Source: Ensifer aridi
Lineage (GTDB): Bacteria > Pseudomonadota > Alphaproteobacteria > Rhizobiales > Rhizobiaceae
DNA length: 64,000 nt
Direction: 5' to 3'
NCBI RefSeq assembly: GCF_002078505.1
Contig: NZ_LUAV01000034.1
Coordinates: forward strand, 62,001 to 126,000
Below, one piece after another: positions 42,633 to 50,726 of the stretch (its first letter is position 1; each line of letters begins with the position of its first letter). A program made the translations under genes and the position numbers. The notes under the pieces are model-generated. The model saw nothing but the letters and a program-made list of their open reading frames with translations. It did no database searches and was not told the DNA's origin.

Positions 42633-42715
42633 GATCGCGCGCTGCGCGTGCAGCACATAGCAGACCTGCAAAGAATCGTCTGATGAGATGCGCGTGCCTG
42701 GCGTATAGTCCACTC

Positions 42716-42877
42716 CGTCGAAGCGATGCACCTCCTCCCGCGTGGCGTCGACTTGTGGGCGGCCTTCTCCTCCTCCCGAGGTTGCCCGCGGGATCAGCAA
42801 CCCTCCTCCTCCCATGTTGCTGATCGGTTCTTTCCGAAGAGCCTGCCGCCCTCCTCCCGCGGCAGGCTCTTTTTTTG
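42716..42877 (+). ncRNA. Anti-Shine-Dalgarno multi-hairpin sRNA (alpha-r14/'cuckoo'-like)
   Basis: Four consecutive stem-loops, each presenting CCTCCTCC in its loop. SL1 about 42716-42755 (loop 42731-42739). SL2 42757-42787 (10-bp stem with wobbles, loop 42767-42777). SL3 42792-42825 (perfect 10-bp stem GATCAGCAAC/GTTGCTGATC). SL4 42838-42870 (perfect 12-bp stem AGAGCCTGCCGC/GCGGCAGGCTCT) followed by TTTTTTT, an intrinsic terminator. The loops are complementary to ribosome-binding sites. I recall rhizobial alpha-r14 or cuckoo RNAs with such CUCCUCCC loops. A possible -10 is TATAGT at 42704; no good -35 is seen, so the 5' end is estimated. Confidence 0.8.
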
Positions 42878-42910
42878 GCTATGCATCGCTGCGTCGCGCC
42901 GCCCCTCGGA

Positions 42911-43726
42911 TCAGGGGGCTTCCTTCGGCTTGCTTGCGGCAATCGCGTAGCGATGCTGGCTTCTGCGGGCTAGCCCCTTGAAAAAATTCCAGTTCTTCGC
43001 CTGCGTCCGGTGTATGTCATGGAGACCGGTGTCGACCTCTATGTCGACGAAACCGGCCGCCCGAAGCAGGTCGACCACGGCGTCCGCGCGAGCTCCATGC
43101 GAAAAGTGGACGCGGGAGAGAATGCTGCGATGCGTGTTCATCATCTCGCCCGAAAGCGACGGTGCGTCGGGCTTGAGAAGGCCGAGACGCTGGCCCCAGG
43201 CATTCAGCGCCGAGAAGAACCGTTCCAGCCGGTTCGTATTGACGAAATCGCCATCGACGATCAGCAGCCTGCCCCCAGGCTTGAGCACGCGTCGCCATTC
43301 CTTGAAAGCCGCGGCCGGGGCGACGAGGGTCCAGACCAGGTGCCGGTTGACCACGACATCGTAGTGGCCGTCCAGCTCCATCGTGTTCTCCGCGTCGCCG
43401 ATGCGGAAGGAGATATTGCGTCCACGTGCCGTTGCCTTGCGCCGCGCGAGTTCGAGCATCGGCTCGGCCCAGTCGAGGCCGGTGACCCTGAAGCCGAGAT
43501 CGTCAAGCAGGTGCGAGACGACCCCGGTTCCACTTGCAAGATCGAGCGCCGAGCGTCCGGCGCCCTCGCCGAGATGACGCAAGAAGAGCCTATGCCAAGC
43601 GGCGCGTTCTTCCTCCGAGAAGATCTCGTGTCCGGGCGAAAGATCGAAGGTGGCGGCACGCGCGGACCAATAGGCTTTGATTTCGTCACGAAGATCGTAG
43701 TTCGGGCGCGCTGCCACGTCGCTCAT
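42911..43726 (-). CDS. SAM-dependent class I methyltransferase
   Basis: 271 aa. Motif I ALDLASGTGVVSHLLDDLG, acidic loop GLDWAEPMLELARRKA, post-motif DAENTMELDGHYDVVVNRH, and VLKPGGRLLIVDGDF give a Methyltransf_11/25 fold. It is divergent from an iron-type ABC operon and shares a 104-nt gap with an IRO-type site, so it is probably iron-regulated and may modify a metallophore or a related small molecule. The substrate cannot be inferred. It is convergent with the sRNA. Confidence 0.88.
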   Translation of the reverse strand: MSDVAARPNYDLRDEIKAYWSARAATFDLSPGHEIFSEEERAAWHRLFLRHLGEGAGRSALDLASGTGVVSHLLDDLGFRVTGLDWAEPMLELARRKATARGRNISFRIGDAENTMELDGHYDVVVNRHLVWTLVAPAAAFKEWRRVLKPGGRLLIVDGDFVNTNRLERFFSALNAWGQRLGLLKPDAPSLSGEMMNTHRSILSRVHFSHGARADAVVDLLRAAGFVDIEVDTGLHDIHRTQAKNWNFFKGLARRSQHRYAIAASKPKEAP

Positions 43727-43773
43727 CTTTATTCAGGCCCCTGCTGTTTGGAAGCGTTCTAAAAGATATATGT

Positions 43774-43788
43774 TGACTGGTAAAGTCA
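43774..43788. promoter_or_regulatory. IRO-type (RirA) box
   Basis: TGACTGGTAAAGTCA fits TGA-N9-TCA, the iron-responsive operator reported for RirA in rhizobia. It lies between the divergent methyltransferase and binding-protein genes and overlaps a TTGACT -35-like hexamer (43773-43778), so repressor binding would block the promoter. Confidence 0.65.
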
Positions 43789-43830
43789 GGAAATATTAGA
43801 AGGCACCGAATTTTAATGGAGCAGGGAACA

Positions 43831-44964
43831 ATGAGGCTTTTCAACAAGGTGGCCGCTGCCGCCGCGGGTCTTTGCGTGCTTATTTCGACGACGGCGCTCG
43901 CCGACACCGTGAAGGTGAAAGATGTCACCGGTCGCGAGGTCGAGGTCGACGTGCCGGTCGAGCATGTGATTCTCGGCGAGGGGCGCCAGATCTATTTCGT
44001 CGGTGCCCTGGATAAAGACGAGCCCTTCAAGCGCGTCGTCGGCTGGCGCGACGACCTCGCAAAGGCAGACCCCGAAACCTACGCTGCCTACCTCGCCAAA
44101 TATCCCGAGATTGCCAAGCTGCCGACCTTTGGCGGCATGAAGGACGGAACCTTCGATATCGAGCAGGCGGTGGCGCTGAAGCCGGACGTCATGCTGATGA
44201 ACATCGACGCCAAGACGGCGACGGAAGAAGCGGGTTATATCGAGAAGCTCGAAAAGGTCGGCATCCCGCTCGTCTATGTCGATTTTCGCGAAAAGCCGAT
44301 GGAGAACACCGAACCGAGCATGCGCCTCATAGGCAAGCTCTTCGGCAAGGAGGAAAAGGCGGAGGAATTCATCAAATTCCGCGCCGACAGCATCGCCAAG
44401 GTTACCGACGTGCTGGCGAAAGCCAATCCGAAGAAGCCGCTCGTCTTCGTCGAGCGCGCCGGCGGTTATTCCGACGATTGCTGCATGTCCTTCGGCAACG
44501 AGAATTTCGGCAAGATGGTCGAGTTCGCCGGCGGTGTGAACATGGCGAAGGACATCATTCCGGGAACCTTCGGCACGGTCAATCCGGAGCAGATCATCGC
44601 GTCCAATCCCGACCAGATCATCGTGACCGGCGGCAACTGGGAAGGTTATGTCCCGGGCGGAAACTGGGTCGGTGTCGGCTATGGCGCGGATGAGAAGGAA
44701 GCGCTGCGCAAGCTCGAAAACCTGACCAAGCGCCCGGCTTTCACCGGTGTGAAGGCCGTCAAGGAAGGCAACGTCCACGCCATCTGGCACCAGTTCTACA
44801 ACAACCCCTACCAGTTCGTGGCCATCCAGCAGATCGCCAAGTGGCTGCATCCCGATCTCTTCGCGGACCTCGATCCGGAAACGACGTTCAAGGAACTGCA
44901 CGAGCGCTTCCTGCCGCTGCCTTACAAGAGCGGCTACTTCGTTTCGTTGAATGTGGGTCAATAA
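43831..44964 (+). CDS. Iron-type ABC transporter binding protein 1
   Basis: 377 aa with signal peptide MRLFNKVAAAAAGLCVLIST up to about ALADT. Peripla_BP_2 (FecB/FhuD-like) layout: VKDVTGREVEVDVPVEHVIL, LKPDVMLMNIDA, QIIASNPDQIIVTGG, and the C-terminal IWHQFYNNPYQFVAIQQIAK. A CC pair (SDDCCMSFGNENFG) is shared with the next gene product. GGAGCAGGGA precedes the ATG at 43831. First gene of an operon with a second binding protein, a FecCD permease and an ATPase, behind an IRO box. The cargo is probably a ferric chelate or haem-like compound. Confidence 0.88.
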   Translation: MRLFNKVAAAAAGLCVLISTTALADTVKVKDVTGREVEVDVPVEHVILGEGRQIYFVGALDKDEPFKRVVGWRDDLAKADPETYAAYLAKYPEIAKLPTFGGMKDGTFDIEQAVALKPDVMLMNIDAKTATEEAGYIEKLEKVGIPLVYVDFREKPMENTEPSMRLIGKLFGKEEKAEEFIKFRADSIAKVTDVLAKANPKKPLVFVERAGGYSDDCCMSFGNENFGKMVEFAGGVNMAKDIIPGTFGTVNPEQIIASNPDQIIVTGGNWEGYVPGGNWVGVGYGADEKEALRKLENLTKRPAFTGVKAVKEGNVHAIWHQFYNNPYQFVAIQQIAKWLHPDLFADLDPETTFKELHERFLPLPYKSGYFVSLNVGQ

Positions 44965-45016
44965 GCACCGTATCGGAGGGCAAAAGCCCTCCGCTCGCCT
45001 ATTTCGAGGTCTTGGA

Positions 45017-46153
45017 ATGCCGATTCTCAAGAACGTCCTTTTGGCACTCGCTGCCGCGGCCATGGCCGCGGCTTCGGCGTTTGCGGCGGAAATCACCCAT
45101 GTCACCGGCCGCAACGTGGAGATCGAGCTGCCGGCCAAGCGGATATTGCTCGGCGAGGCGCGTCAGATTCATGTCGGCGCGGCGCTCAAGGGCGAACATG
45201 TCTTCAACACGATCGTCGGCTGGCGCGACGATCTGATCAAGAAGGATCCGGATTCCTATGCCGGTTACTCGGAGCGGTTTCCCGCGGTCGAGAAGCTGCC
45301 GCGCTTCGGCTACATCCCGAGCGGCGATTTCAGCCTGGAAGCGGCAATCGCGCTCAAGCCCGACGTGCTGACGCTGAACCTCGAAGCTGAGAAGGCTGTC
45401 GAGGAAGCAGGTTTCATCGAAAAGGCGACAGCCGCAGGCATCGCCGTCGTCTATCTCGACTTCCGTGTGGATCCCGCGAAGAACAGCGAGAGATCGATCG
45501 AGATACTTGGGCAGCTCTTCGGCGCCGAGACGCGGGCGAAGGAGTTCATCGACTACCGGCGCGCCCAAATCGCGATCGTGACCGACCGGCTCGCTAACGC
45601 CGGTGCGATCGAGCGCCCGAAGGTCTTCATCGAACGCTCGCCCGGGATCACCGGGGAGACGGCCTGCTGCCGGACCTTCGGCCCGGCGAATTTCGGCGAG
45701 ATGGCGGAAAAGGCTGGGGGCCACAATATCGGCTCCGACGTGATCACAGCGACCTTCGGCGATCTCAATCCCGAACAGCTCGTGGTTGCCAATCCGGATC
45801 ATGTCATCGTGACCGGCAGCAACTGGTCGGCCGAATCCGATCTCAATCAGTTCGTAGCCGTCGGCCGCGGCGCCGATCCCACGGCGGCCCGGGAGAAATT
45901 GAGGGGCTTGATGCAGCGCCCGGCCTTTGCCAGCCTCGATGCGGTGAAGGCGGGCAGGGTGCACGCCGTCTGGCACCAGTTCTATGGCGTGCCCTACGAG
46001 TTCGTTCCGATTCAGCAGTTCGCCAAGTGGTTCCACCCGGACCTCTTCGCCGATATTGATCCTGACCGGACCTTCCGCGAATTCCATGAGAAATTCCTCC
46101 CGGTCGCCTATCGGCCCGGCTATTTCGTCTCGCTTTCGGATGGGGGTGAATGA
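45017..46153 (+). CDS. Iron-type ABC transporter binding protein 2 (paralog)
   Basis: 378 aa, collinear with the preceding protein: same EITHVTGRNVEIELPAKRIL start, GWRDDLIKKDPDSYAGY, ACCRTFGPANFGEMA with the paired cysteines, HAVWHQFYGVPYEFVPIQQF. The signal peptide is MPILKNVLLALAAAAMAAAS up to about AFAAE. The two genes are a tandem duplication that has diverged; both presumably deliver to the same permease, perhaps with different chelates. The ATG at 45017 lies 52 nt after the first gene. It overlaps the permease gene by 4 nt. Confidence 0.87.
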   Translation: MPILKNVLLALAAAAMAAASAFAAEITHVTGRNVEIELPAKRILLGEARQIHVGAALKGEHVFNTIVGWRDDLIKKDPDSYAGYSERFPAVEKLPRFGYIPSGDFSLEAAIALKPDVLTLNLEAEKAVEEAGFIEKATAAGIAVVYLDFRVDPAKNSERSIEILGQLFGAETRAKEFIDYRRAQIAIVTDRLANAGAIERPKVFIERSPGITGETACCRTFGPANFGEMAEKAGGHNIGSDVITATFGDLNPEQLVVANPDHVIVTGSNWSAESDLNQFVAVGRGADPTAAREKLRGLMQRPAFASLDAVKAGRVHAVWHQFYGVPYEFVPIQQFAKWFHPDLFADIDPDRTFREFHEKFLPVAYRPGYFVSLSDGGE

Positions 46154-47220
46154 TGGTGGCGATCTCCGATGAAATCGCCGGTCTCGAAGGACGCGGACGC
46201 TACCGCGCGCTCGTTGCGCGTCGTGTGCTCCTGCTCTCCGGCCTTCTCGTGGCACTGTTTCTTTCCGTCGCCGTCGACATGGCACTCGGACCTGCCAACT
46301 ATCCGCTCGCAGACGTGCTGACGGCGTTGTTTTGGGCCGAGAGCGTCGGCGACCAGCTTCGCGTCGTTATCTGGGATATCCGCATGCCGATCGCGCTGAT
46401 GGCGGTGACCGTCGGCGCGTCGCTCTCTGTCGCGGGCGCGCAGATGCAGACGATCCTCGCCAACCCGCTCGCAAGCCCCTTCACGCTCGGCATTTCGGCC
46501 GCTGCCGGCTTCGGCGCGGCACTCGGCCTCGTTGCGGGTGTGGCGGTCTTTCCGGTGGCGGTTCAATACATGGTGCCGCTCAACGCCTTCCTGATGGCGA
46601 TGGTCGCGGCGCTCTTCATCCATTTCGCCTCGACGATGCGCGGCGTCACCGTGGAGACGATCGTGCTTCTCGGCATTGCGCTCGTCTTTACGTTCAACGC
46701 GGCGCTGTCGCTGCTCGAATATCTCGCCTCCGAGCAGGCGCTCGCGGCGGTGGTGTTCTGGACCATGGGCAGCCTCACCAAGGCGACCTGGCCGAAGGTC
46801 TGGATAACCGGGGCAGTGCTCGTCTTCGCCGTGCCGCTTTTCGCGCGGCATGCCTGGGCTCTGACGGCGCTCCGGCTCGGTGACGACAAGGCGGCGAGCT
46901 TCGGCATCAATGTTCGCCGGCTGCGGCTCGAAACCATGCTGACGGTCAGCCTGCTCTCGGCGATCCCCGTCTCCTTCGTCGGCACGATCGGCTTCGTCGG
47001 CCTCGTCGGGCCGCACATCGCCCGCATGCTGGTGGGCGAAGACCAGCGCTTCTTCCTGCCGGCCTCCGTCCTCTGCGGCGCGCTCCTGCTCTCGGTCACG
47101 TCGGTCGTCAGCAAGATGCTCATTCCGGGGGCGGTGCTGCCGATCGGCATTATCACGGCGCTCGTCGGCGTCCCCTTCTTCTTTGTGCTGATTTTCACCA
47201 ACAGGAGGCGCTCATGGTAG
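46150..47220 (+). CDS. FecCD-family ABC transporter permease
   Basis: 356 aa with about 9-10 membrane segments. FecCD landmarks: IRMPIALMAVTVGASLSVAG, MQTILANPLASPFTLGISAA, FWTMGSLTKATWP, and GTIGFVGLVGPHIARMLVGE, the ATPase contact loop. It forms the membrane channel of the iron-type importer, probably as a homodimer since no second permease gene is present. The ATG at 46150 overlaps the previous stop (ATGA). Confidence 0.93.
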   Translation: MMVAISDEIAGLEGRGRYRALVARRVLLLSGLLVALFLSVAVDMALGPANYPLADVLTALFWAESVGDQLRVVIWDIRMPIALMAVTVGASLSVAGAQMQTILANPLASPFTLGISAAAGFGAALGLVAGVAVFPVAVQYMVPLNAFLMAMVAALFIHFASTMRGVTVETIVLLGIALVFTFNAALSLLEYLASEQALAAVVFWTMGSLTKATWPKVWITGAVLVFAVPLFARHAWALTALRLGDDKAASFGINVRRLRLETMLTVSLLSAIPVSFVGTIGFVGLVGPHIARMLVGEDQRFFLPASVLCGALLLSVTSVVSKMLIPGAVLPIGIITALVGVPFFFVLIFTNRRRSW

Positions 47221-47975
47221 GCCTCGCACTCAAGGATGTCGGCGCGACCTATGGCCGCCGCATCGTGCTGTCCGACATCAATACGGGCACATTGAGCGGC
47301 GGTCGCTTGACTGCCGTCATCGGCCCCAATGCAGCCGGAAAATCGACGCTCTTCAAACGTATCGCCGGCCTCGCCGCCGGTCCCGGCCTCGTCCATCTTT
47401 CCGATACAGCGAAAGGGCAGGAAGCGATCTGCTACATGCCGCAGGACACCGGCGCCAATGCCGTCTTGACGGTCTACGAGTCGGTCCTGCTTTCTGCAAA
47501 GCAGGGCTCCGGGTGGAAGGTGAAGGACGGGGAGCTCGCCGAGATCGATCGGGTGCTCGCGGCGCTCAGGATCGATGATCTCGCCTTCCGCGGACTCGGC
47601 GAACTTTCCGGCGGGCAGCGCCAGCTCGTGTCGATCGCCCAGGCACTGGTGCGCAAGCCGGAAGTCCTCCTCATGGACGAGCCGACCTCGGCGCTGGACC
47701 TCTTCCGCCAGATCGAGGTCCTCAGCTTCATGAAGCGCCTCGCAGCACAGTCCGGCATGGCCGTGCTGATCGCGCTCCACGACCTCAATCACGCACTCCG
47801 TTATTGCGACGATACGATCGTGATCAGCAACGGGTCAGTGATCGCAAGCGGGCCGACGCACACCGTGATCACCGCGGAGATGCTGAAATCCGTCTACCGC
47901 GTCGAAGCGCGCGTCGAGGCCTGCTCGCTCGGCCGTCCGGTCATCATCGTCGACGATTCCATCTCACTTGGGTGA
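47214..47975 (+). CDS. Iron-type ABC transporter ATPase (FecE/FhuC-like)
   Basis: 253 aa. Walker A GPNAAGKST, signature LSGGQRQLVSIAQAL, Walker B VLLMDEPTSALD, H-loop ALHDLNHAL. It is slightly short in the region after Walker A (LAAGPGLVHLSDTAKGQEA), where family members have a longer insert. It overlaps the permease gene by 7 nt. Last gene of the operon; no clear terminator follows. Confidence 0.93.
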   Translation: MVGLALKDVGATYGRRIVLSDINTGTLSGGRLTAVIGPNAAGKSTLFKRIAGLAAGPGLVHLSDTAKGQEAICYMPQDTGANAVLTVYESVLLSAKQGSGWKVKDGELAEIDRVLAALRIDDLAFRGLGELSGGQRQLVSIAQALVRKPEVLLMDEPTSALDLFRQIEVLSFMKRLAAQSGMAVLIALHDLNHALRYCDDTIVISNGSVIASGPTHTVITAEMLKSVYRVEARVEACSLGRPVIIVDDSISLG

Positions 47976-48319
47976 GATGGGGTCACGGTTGCCGCCACCC
48001 CGCGGCCCCGATTAAATGTGAAAATTTCCGCGCCGACTCGTGTGCGACCATTAGCGACGCTTAGAACTTTCAAGTAAATCTATCTGAGAACTGAATTGAT
48101 TTCTTGCCGCTGAAATGCGGCTGATTTATAACTGGAACCGATACGCAAGCCCGCCCCTACAGAGCCGGCGGGGTGGCGCTCGACGGCACCGGATCAGGGT
48201 GATTCCGGCGCGAGTCCGGATCAGACGTGGTCGATTCTCCAGTGTTTCAGTCGTGGATGCGGGCGGAAAGCGCGCGCTTTTCCATTCCGCGTCCCCGATC
48301 GTCTCGAAAGCGATGTCTC
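47976..48319. other. 344-bp intergenic region before the Rrf2 gene
   Basis: No gene is seen. The first half is AT-richer (TTAGAACTTTCAAGTAAATC, about 48061-48080), the second half GC-rich with short inverted repeats around 48155-48220. The promoter of the Rrf2 gene should lie here but I could not fix it. Confidence 0.4.
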
Positions 48320-48775
48320 ATGCTGACAAAAAAAGGAAAATACGGTCTGAAGGCGATGGTGGACCTCGCCCAGCTTCAGCCGGGCGAAACGGCTTTCATC
48401 ACCGATATCGCCGTTCGCAACAACTTGCCGAAGAAATTCCTCGACACGATCATGCTGGAACTTAGAAATGCCGGCTTTCTTCGCTCGAAAAAAGGGCCTG
48501 GCGGTGGGTATTCGCTGGCGCGACCCGCATCCGAGATCCGCGTCGGCCAGGTGATCCGCACGCTTGACGGCCCGCTGGCTCCGATCCGCTGCGCGAGCCG
48601 CACGGCCTATGAAGTCTGCGACGACTGTTCGGATCCGCAAACCTGTCATGTGCGTCGGTCGATGATCGTGGTGCGCGATGCCATGGCCGGCATTCTCGAC
48701 AACATGACTCTCGAGCAGTTCGCGGCAAGCGAGGAAGAGAATGTCATCGCACCGCTTCTCAGCGAAGCGGGTTAG
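48320..48775 (+). CDS. Rrf2-family transcriptional regulator
   Basis: 151 aa. Winged helix LTKKGKYGLKAMVDLA, ITDIAVRNNLPKKFLDTIML, recognition region RSKKGPGGGYSLARPA. Cysteines C91, C100, C103 and C109 (C-X8-C-X2-C-X5-C) could bind a Fe-S cluster, with spacing different from IscR/NsrR/RirA (C-X5-C-X7-C). It sits head-to-tail against an SfnB-like oxidoreductase, so a sulfur- or redox-responsive role is likely. The ATG at 48320 opens the conserved HTH. Confidence 0.88.
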   Translation: MLTKKGKYGLKAMVDLAQLQPGETAFITDIAVRNNLPKKFLDTIMLELRNAGFLRSKKGPGGGYSLARPASEIRVGQVIRTLDGPLAPIRCASRTAYEVCDDCSDPQTCHVRRSMIVVRDAMAGILDNMTLEQFAASEEENVIAPLLSEAG

Positions 48776-48822
48776 GCGTTCCCGGCTGGAGAGGGCCGTT
48801 ATCAAGTTCGGGGGGGCCCCGA

Positions 48823-50040
48823 TCATAGCGCGCCGTTGCGCGGAGGCTTGACCCCGTTGACGTGGTAATTGCCGACGGCGTGGTATTTCCAACGAAGCGG
48901 GTCATGCAGCGTGTGGGTGCGGGCGTTGCGCCAATAGCGGTCGAGATTGAGCGCAACCCTGGTCGCGGCGGTGCCGGCCAGTTCGAAGAGCGTGTTGGCG
49001 GCCTCCAGTGCGACTTCGCTCGTGACCACCTTGGCGGCGGCAACCGCGAGGCTGGCTGTGACCGCGTGCTCCTCCGTCGGATCGACCTGGGCGGCGTCGA
49101 CCTTCCGGCCCGCATGCTCGATCAAGGCGGTTGCCGCCTCCAGGTGGGTGGCGATCTTGCCGAGCTCGGTGATCGCCAACGGATCTTCCGATACCTGCTC
49201 GGCACCGCTCCCTGGCGAGGGGCGCGCGTGATAGCGAACGAAGTGGACGGTCTCGCGGAAGGCGGCTCGGGCAATGCCGAGATCGACGCCCGCGTGGATG
49301 ATCTGGCCGACGGCGTCGATCGCCGTCGGCCGCTCGAAGCCCCGGTGGTGCCGGATGACGGAGTCCGCATTCACATAGACGTTCTGCAGGACCGCGGTGC
49401 CAGTACCGGTGACGCGCTGTCCGAAACTATCCCAGTCGTCGATGATCTGGATGCCTTCGGCCCCGCGAGGAACGATGGACAAGGCGATCCGGCCGGCCGC
49501 GTCGAGCGCGAAGACGGCGATCCAATCGGCAAAGAGAACGCCGGTCGAATGTTCCTTGCGGCCATCGATGCGGTAGCCGGCGCCATCTTCTGTAATGCGG
49601 GTCTCGTAGTGACCGGCTGCACTGGTCTCGGTCTCCGAAAGCGCACAGCAGAAGCGGTCGCCGGCGAGCGCGCGGCCAAAGAAGAACTGTTTCTGTTCCT
49701 CGCTCCCATGCTGGCGTAACGCTTCCAGGATGTAGAAGTGCTCTTGCGGGATCAGCCCGATCGAACTGTCGGCCTCGGCCAGGATCGCCGTCACTTCGGC
49801 AAGCACAGCGTTCGAGACGTCGATGCCGCCGTGTTCCGAAGGAATACTGATCGCCAGCAGCCCCGATTGCGCAAGCCGGTCGAGTTCCTCATAGGGAAGG
49901 ACTCGCTCGAGGTCGCGCTCGCTGGCGCCCTCGGCGAGCTCCGCCGCCAGATCCTTTGCAATCGAGAGGGCCTCTTCCTCGCTCTCGATCCGGTGCGCGG
50001 GCGGCCTGGCTTTCTCGGCGAACTGCGAGATCGTTCCCAT
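48823..50040 (-). CDS. SfnB-family acyl-CoA dehydrogenase-like oxidoreductase
   Basis: 405 aa, acyl-CoA dehydrogenase fold: HGGIDVSNAVLAEVTAILAE, FCCALSETETSAAGHYETRI, DWDSFGQRVTGTGTAVLQNV, and the C-terminal NARTHTLHDPLRWKYHAVGN typical of SfnB and FMNH2-dependent sulfur-acquisition relatives. They act on organosulfur compounds such as dimethylsulfone derivatives. GGAGGGATAAG precedes the ATG at 50040; a much longer open frame upstream is not conserved. It is convergent with the Rrf2 gene and divergent from the FAD proteins. Confidence 0.87.
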   Translation of the reverse strand: MGTISQFAEKARPPAHRIESEEEALSIAKDLAAELAEGASERDLERVLPYEELDRLAQSGLLAISIPSEHGGIDVSNAVLAEVTAILAEADSSIGLIPQEHFYILEALRQHGSEEQKQFFFGRALAGDRFCCALSETETSAAGHYETRITEDGAGYRIDGRKEHSTGVLFADWIAVFALDAAGRIALSIVPRGAEGIQIIDDWDSFGQRVTGTGTAVLQNVYVNADSVIRHHRGFERPTAIDAVGQIIHAGVDLGIARAAFRETVHFVRYHARPSPGSGAEQVSEDPLAITELGKIATHLEAATALIEHAGRKVDAAQVDPTEEHAVTASLAVAAAKVVTSEVALEAANTLFELAGTAATRVALNLDRYWRNARTHTLHDPLRWKYHAVGNYHVNGVKPPRNGAL

Positions 50041-50726
50041 CTTATCCCTCCATCCGCCCTCGACGCCGCGCTCGCGCGTCTGCGGCTTGACGCGGGATCC
50101 GGGCGGAAAAGCCGCTTCGCGCGCCCATCGCCGATCCCGCTCAGGCCTTTGGCCATATCCCTGAACGATCGCAGGACAACTCGTAAGAAAGCTGGTTCTA
50201 TAGATTTTGTGAATATTGAACTTTCTTTGCGTTTGCCTGTCGCTCCGCCCCTTTAGTATGGCGCATGGACGGAATTCTTCCACTGTCGAGCCGCTCGAAA
50301 TGCGCGCGCCGCGATAACGGCCGCGTGGGTGTTACCTGTGCCGCACCCAACGGCATGATGTTATTCCGTGAATTCAGCGGCTTACGCGTGTAGAGGCAAG
50401 TGGTCAGGCGCTCGGCCGCGGCCCGTGTCACAAAAATGCCTTGCCGATTGGAAGCTTTGTCATAAAATACTAAGTTGATAGAATATGCCGTATAAGGATG
50501 ACCATGAGCCAAAGCGCCAGGCCAGCCGAAGAAGTGCAGATGTCTCGCTCGACGCGGGATGGTGAAGGCACGGAGCGATCCCCCGCCGGCACTGTTCCCG
50601 CGATCCCGACGGGCGAGCGGCATAGGATCCAATATCCCTGAAAATCCCAACTCTTTGTGTGTCTCGAAGTCCTGCGTACGGGATTGCCCGGAATGAGGAG
50701 CGACCGCCAGTCGCAAAGGAGCTCAC
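50041..50726. other. 686-bp region between the SfnB-like gene and FAD protein 1
   Basis: Divergent control region. AT-rich stretches at about 50195-50225 and 50460-50490 are likely promoters. One short reading frame with a ribosome site (50504-50641) is listed separately. No other gene is seen. Confidence 0.45.
50504..50641 (+). CDS. Possible 45-aa leader or microprotein
   Basis: ATG with AGGAT 5 nt upstream, starting MSQSARPAEEVQMSRSTR and ending GERHRIQYP. Hydrophilic, no family recognised. It lies 85 nt before the first FAD-protein gene, so it could be a leader peptide. Translation is unproven. Confidence 0.3.
   Translation: MSQSARPAEEVQMSRSTRDGEGTERSPAGTVPAIPTGERHRIQYP

Larger units (their letters stand above)
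42142..42715. other. 575-bp intergenic region with repeat and hairpins
   Basis: No protein gene is supported. It contains a perfect 11-bp hairpin (42362-42395) and a copy of the palindromic repeat (42530-42632), and should hold the promoters of the DUF4168 gene and of the sRNA that follows. The open frames seen here have no ribosome site. Confidence 0.5.

Noticed and set aside
42547..42942. 131-codon minus-strand open frame across the sRNA
   Set aside because: No family and no ribosome site, and it runs through four perfect or near-perfect hairpins that fit an RNA gene on the other strand.
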